The notes beneath the pieces are model-generated. The model was given only the letters and a program-made list of their open reading frames with translations. It had not been told where the DNA came from and searched no databases. Made by a program: the position numbers and the translations under genes. Shown here piece after piece: positions 51,499 to 53,336 of a stretch of 53,336 bases of DNA (its first letter is position 1; each line of letters begins with the position of its first letter). The stretch is from Tissierella_A sp964489715 (lineage in GTDB: Bacteria > Bacillota > Clostridia > Tissierellales > Tissierellaceae): positions 1-53,336 of the forward strand of contig CAZBAK010000008.1 in NCBI GenBank assembly GCA_964489715.1, given 5' to 3'.

Positions 51499-53325
51499 AT
51501 GAACAAATTTCCTTTACAAGTTAAAAAGAATTTTAAGGCCGCTGTAAAGTCGCTTTATAGATTTCCTGGGGCCCTGGCAAGTGCCTTGGTAATAAGCCTT
51601 GCTAGCTTTGTTAGAATAGGTATGGACTGGGAAGTTCAGCAAAGTTATAGTCTCTTATTTGATAGTATAGAGATATCCTTTTTCTTAGGAGCTGTTTTTA
51701 CTATGGCGGCTGTAGCCTGGCTAGAAGTAAGATCCTATAAAGAGAAGTCCTATTTTTTAATAGGGAATATAGCTGGAATTATATTGGCTATTTTAAGTTT
51801 TTTACTATTATATTTTTTTGGTGGCATAGTTGGAGAAGATAATATAGCTTATCTATCAAATCTGGCCATGGCCAGAATAAGCGTAGCTATATTTATAAGT
51901 ATAGTAGGATTTATATATATAATGTCAAAGGCTAAGGCTATAAATGGATTTAGCCATGCATTTTTTATAAGCCACAGGGCCTTTATAATCTCACTTATCT
52001 ATGGAATAGTAATAATGATAGGAGTTTCTGGAGTTCTAGGAGCTTTTAAGTCATTGGTCTACAGGGATATGGATAATAGGATATTTGAATATCTAGCTGT
52101 AGTTATTGGATTTATGACCTACACCATATTTTTAGGATACTTTCCCAGCTTTAAAGATACAGAAGATAAATATATAATCAATAAGATAGAAGATCAGCCA
52201 AGATTTATATTTATCCTATTTGAATATATTCTTATACCAATTATAATGGCCCTGACTTTGGTTCTTTTAATATGGTCTATAAGAGTTCTCCTAAGAGGGC
52301 TAGATGTTTCTTTTAATCAACTATCCAGCATTAGCTCCGCCTATGTAATTATAGGAATATGGCTCTATATAATGGTGGACAAGCATGAAGGTAAAATAGC
52401 TAAATTTTATAAAAGAGCCTATCCCTTTGCAGGAATCTTAATTTTAATATTTGAGGCATGGGCAATCTTTATTCAAGTAAATAAATTTGGTATAAAGACA
52501 GGGGAGTATTCCTTTATAAGCATATGGATTTTTGCAAGTATATCACTAGTGCTCCTGATCCTCTTAAAGGATAGGGCCTATAGAAAGATTGCAATCCTAG
52601 CAGCTGCAATCTCTATAATAGTAGTATTGCCAATTCTTGGCTATGCAGATATTACTTTTAACTCTCAAATAGAGAGATTAGAAGACTTGTTAGTGGATCA
52701 GGAGATGTTAGCAAATGATAAAATACTAGCTAAAACAGATATAGACTATGAAAAAAAAGCTGAGATTACGGATGCAGTAGACTTTATATCCTATTCAGAA
52801 AAAGAAAATACTCCTAGTTGGTTTAAAGGAGGATATGAAGATTCAACAGTTTTTAAAGATAGCTTTGGATTTGAAAAGACCTATGGCTTATATGAAGACC
52901 AGTGGGAATATATGACAATTAACTTTAGCCTTGAAACAGATTTAATAGATATTAGCGAATACTCCTTAAGTATGATAATTAGGGGAGCTGAAGGCAGAGA
53001 TATAACTAATAGTTTTCAAGTCCAAGATAAGGACTATGAAATTATAATAAGCACTGAAGAAAGAGGGATTCCTAAAATAAGCCTAAAGCTGGGAGAAGAT
53101 AGGCTTATTGAAGAAGATTTAGAAGGCTATTTAGTAGAGCTATTAAATAAATATCCTCTAGAGAGAAATAGAGAAGTCAAACTAGCTCTTGAAGATATGA
53201 GTATAGTTCTACAAGAGGGAGATCTATCTATCTTAATAGTTATAAATAGTATAGATGCTTACTTTGATAGTGGAAGAGATGAGATGGATTATTATGTAGA
53301 ATTTCATAGTCTCTATATAAAATAA
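51499..53325 (+). CDS. DUF4153 family membrane protein
   Basis: A 608-residue protein with about twelve hydrophobic segments in residues 20-400 and a hydrophilic, folded C-terminal domain at about 410-608. The N-terminal KKNFKAAVKSLYRFPGALAS and the helix pattern match DUF4153 proteins. The C-terminal part contains ITDAVDFISYSEKENTPSWF and may lie outside the membrane. The role is unknown. AGGAGGTTGG precedes the ATG. The gene ends close to the window edge with a TAA, so it is complete. Confidence 0.82.
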   Translation: MNKFPLQVKKNFKAAVKSLYRFPGALASALVISLASFVRIGMDWEVQQSYSLLFDSIEISFFLGAVFTMAAVAWLEVRSYKEKSYFLIGNIAGIILAILSFLLLYFFGGIVGEDNIAYLSNLAMARISVAIFISIVGFIYIMSKAKAINGFSHAFFISHRAFIISLIYGIVIMIGVSGVLGAFKSLVYRDMDNRIFEYLAVVIGFMTYTIFLGYFPSFKDTEDKYIINKIEDQPRFIFILFEYILIPIIMALTLVLLIWSIRVLLRGLDVSFNQLSSISSAYVIIGIWLYIMVDKHEGKIAKFYKRAYPFAGILILIFEAWAIFIQVNKFGIKTGEYSFISIWIFASISLVLLILLKDRAYRKIAILAAAISIIVVLPILGYADITFNSQIERLEDLLVDQEMLANDKILAKTDIDYEKKAEITDAVDFISYSEKENTPSWFKGGYEDSTVFKDSFGFEKTYGLYEDQWEYMTINFSLETDLIDISEYSLSMIIRGAEGRDITNSFQVQDKDYEIIISTEERGIPKISLKLGEDRLIEEDLEGYLVELLNKYPLERNREVKLALEDMSIVLQEGDLSILIVINSIDAYFDSGRDEMDYYVEFHSLYIK

Positions 53326-53336
53326 TAAATATAGAC

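Overview
The window is about 53 kb of AT-rich DNA from a low-GC, Gram-positive, probably anaerobic bacterium. Lipobox lipoproteins, CWB2 cell-wall repeats, a YkuD L,D-transpeptidase, an ECF sigma/zf-HC2 pair and strong AGGAGG ribosome sites all point to the Clostridia/Tissierellia side of the Firmicutes; the order is inferred. A run of 100 N at 29576-29675 shows the source is a draft assembly.

The main discovery is that two genes that look truncated are one reading frame each, interrupted by a single TGA placed exactly at the catalytic cysteine. The first is a CoA-disulfide reductase/NADH oxidase-type flavoprotein (16275-17618, minus, TGA codon 42). The second is a methylated-DNA--protein methyltransferase (34790-35317, plus, TGA codon 138, in the P-C-H-R-V active site). 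In both, a hairpin starts downstream of the TGA with its apical loop beginning after 18 nt and containing G and U, as expected for a bacterial SECIS element. TGA is a normal stop elsewhere in the window. The organism therefore very likely inserts selenocysteine, and a LysR regulator at 25398-26297 may belong to a selenium-linked group.

Layout. 1-9.6 kb: GNAT, a ferredoxin reductase-like flavoprotein, a DUF4300 lipoprotein, a tyrosine phenol-lyase-like enzyme, a UPF0316 membrane protein, a CMD protein lacking its CxxC, a winged-helix/LicC/LicA phosphocholine fusion, and an ECF sigma/anti-sigma pair. 9.9-16.2 kb: an unknown Cys-cluster protein, a YdaT-like stress protein coupled to an SDR, a second SDR, an L,D-transpeptidase, and an SLC13 permease inactivated by an internal deletion with frameshift. 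16.2-28.2 kb: selenoprotein flavoenzyme, ABC ATPase, DUF362 protein, DUF92 protein and methyltransferase with colliding 5' ends, phytoene-desaturase-like oxidoreductase, divergent HTH and Ser/Thr kinase genes, lipoprotein and membrane protein, LysR regulator, cardiolipin synthase. 28.2-39.2 kb: a possible structured RNA, DIP1984 protein, NAD(P)HX epimerase, pirin, hydrolase, methyltransferase, WrbA, FetAB-type iron exporter, selenoprotein MGMT, flavin monooxygenase, and a RIC-like/P1B-ATPase/CopZ-like operon preceded by an FNR/HcpR-type palindrome at -41.5. This stretch reads as a redox, metal and nitrosative stress region.

39.3-53.3 kb: a CWB2 cell-surface protein, a small zinc-ribbon protein, an MDR dehydrogenase, then a seven-gene unit: BMP-type nucleoside-binding lipoprotein, ABC ATPase, two permeases, class II aldolase, MtnA-type isomerase and MTA/5'-deoxyadenosine phosphorylase. 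Together these would import a 5'-modified nucleoside and cleave it through phosphorolysis, isomerisation and aldol cleavage to dihydroxyacetone phosphate plus an aldehyde. The window ends with an unrecognised lipoprotein and a DUF4153 membrane protein. No tRNA, rRNA, CRISPR array or insertion sequence was found.
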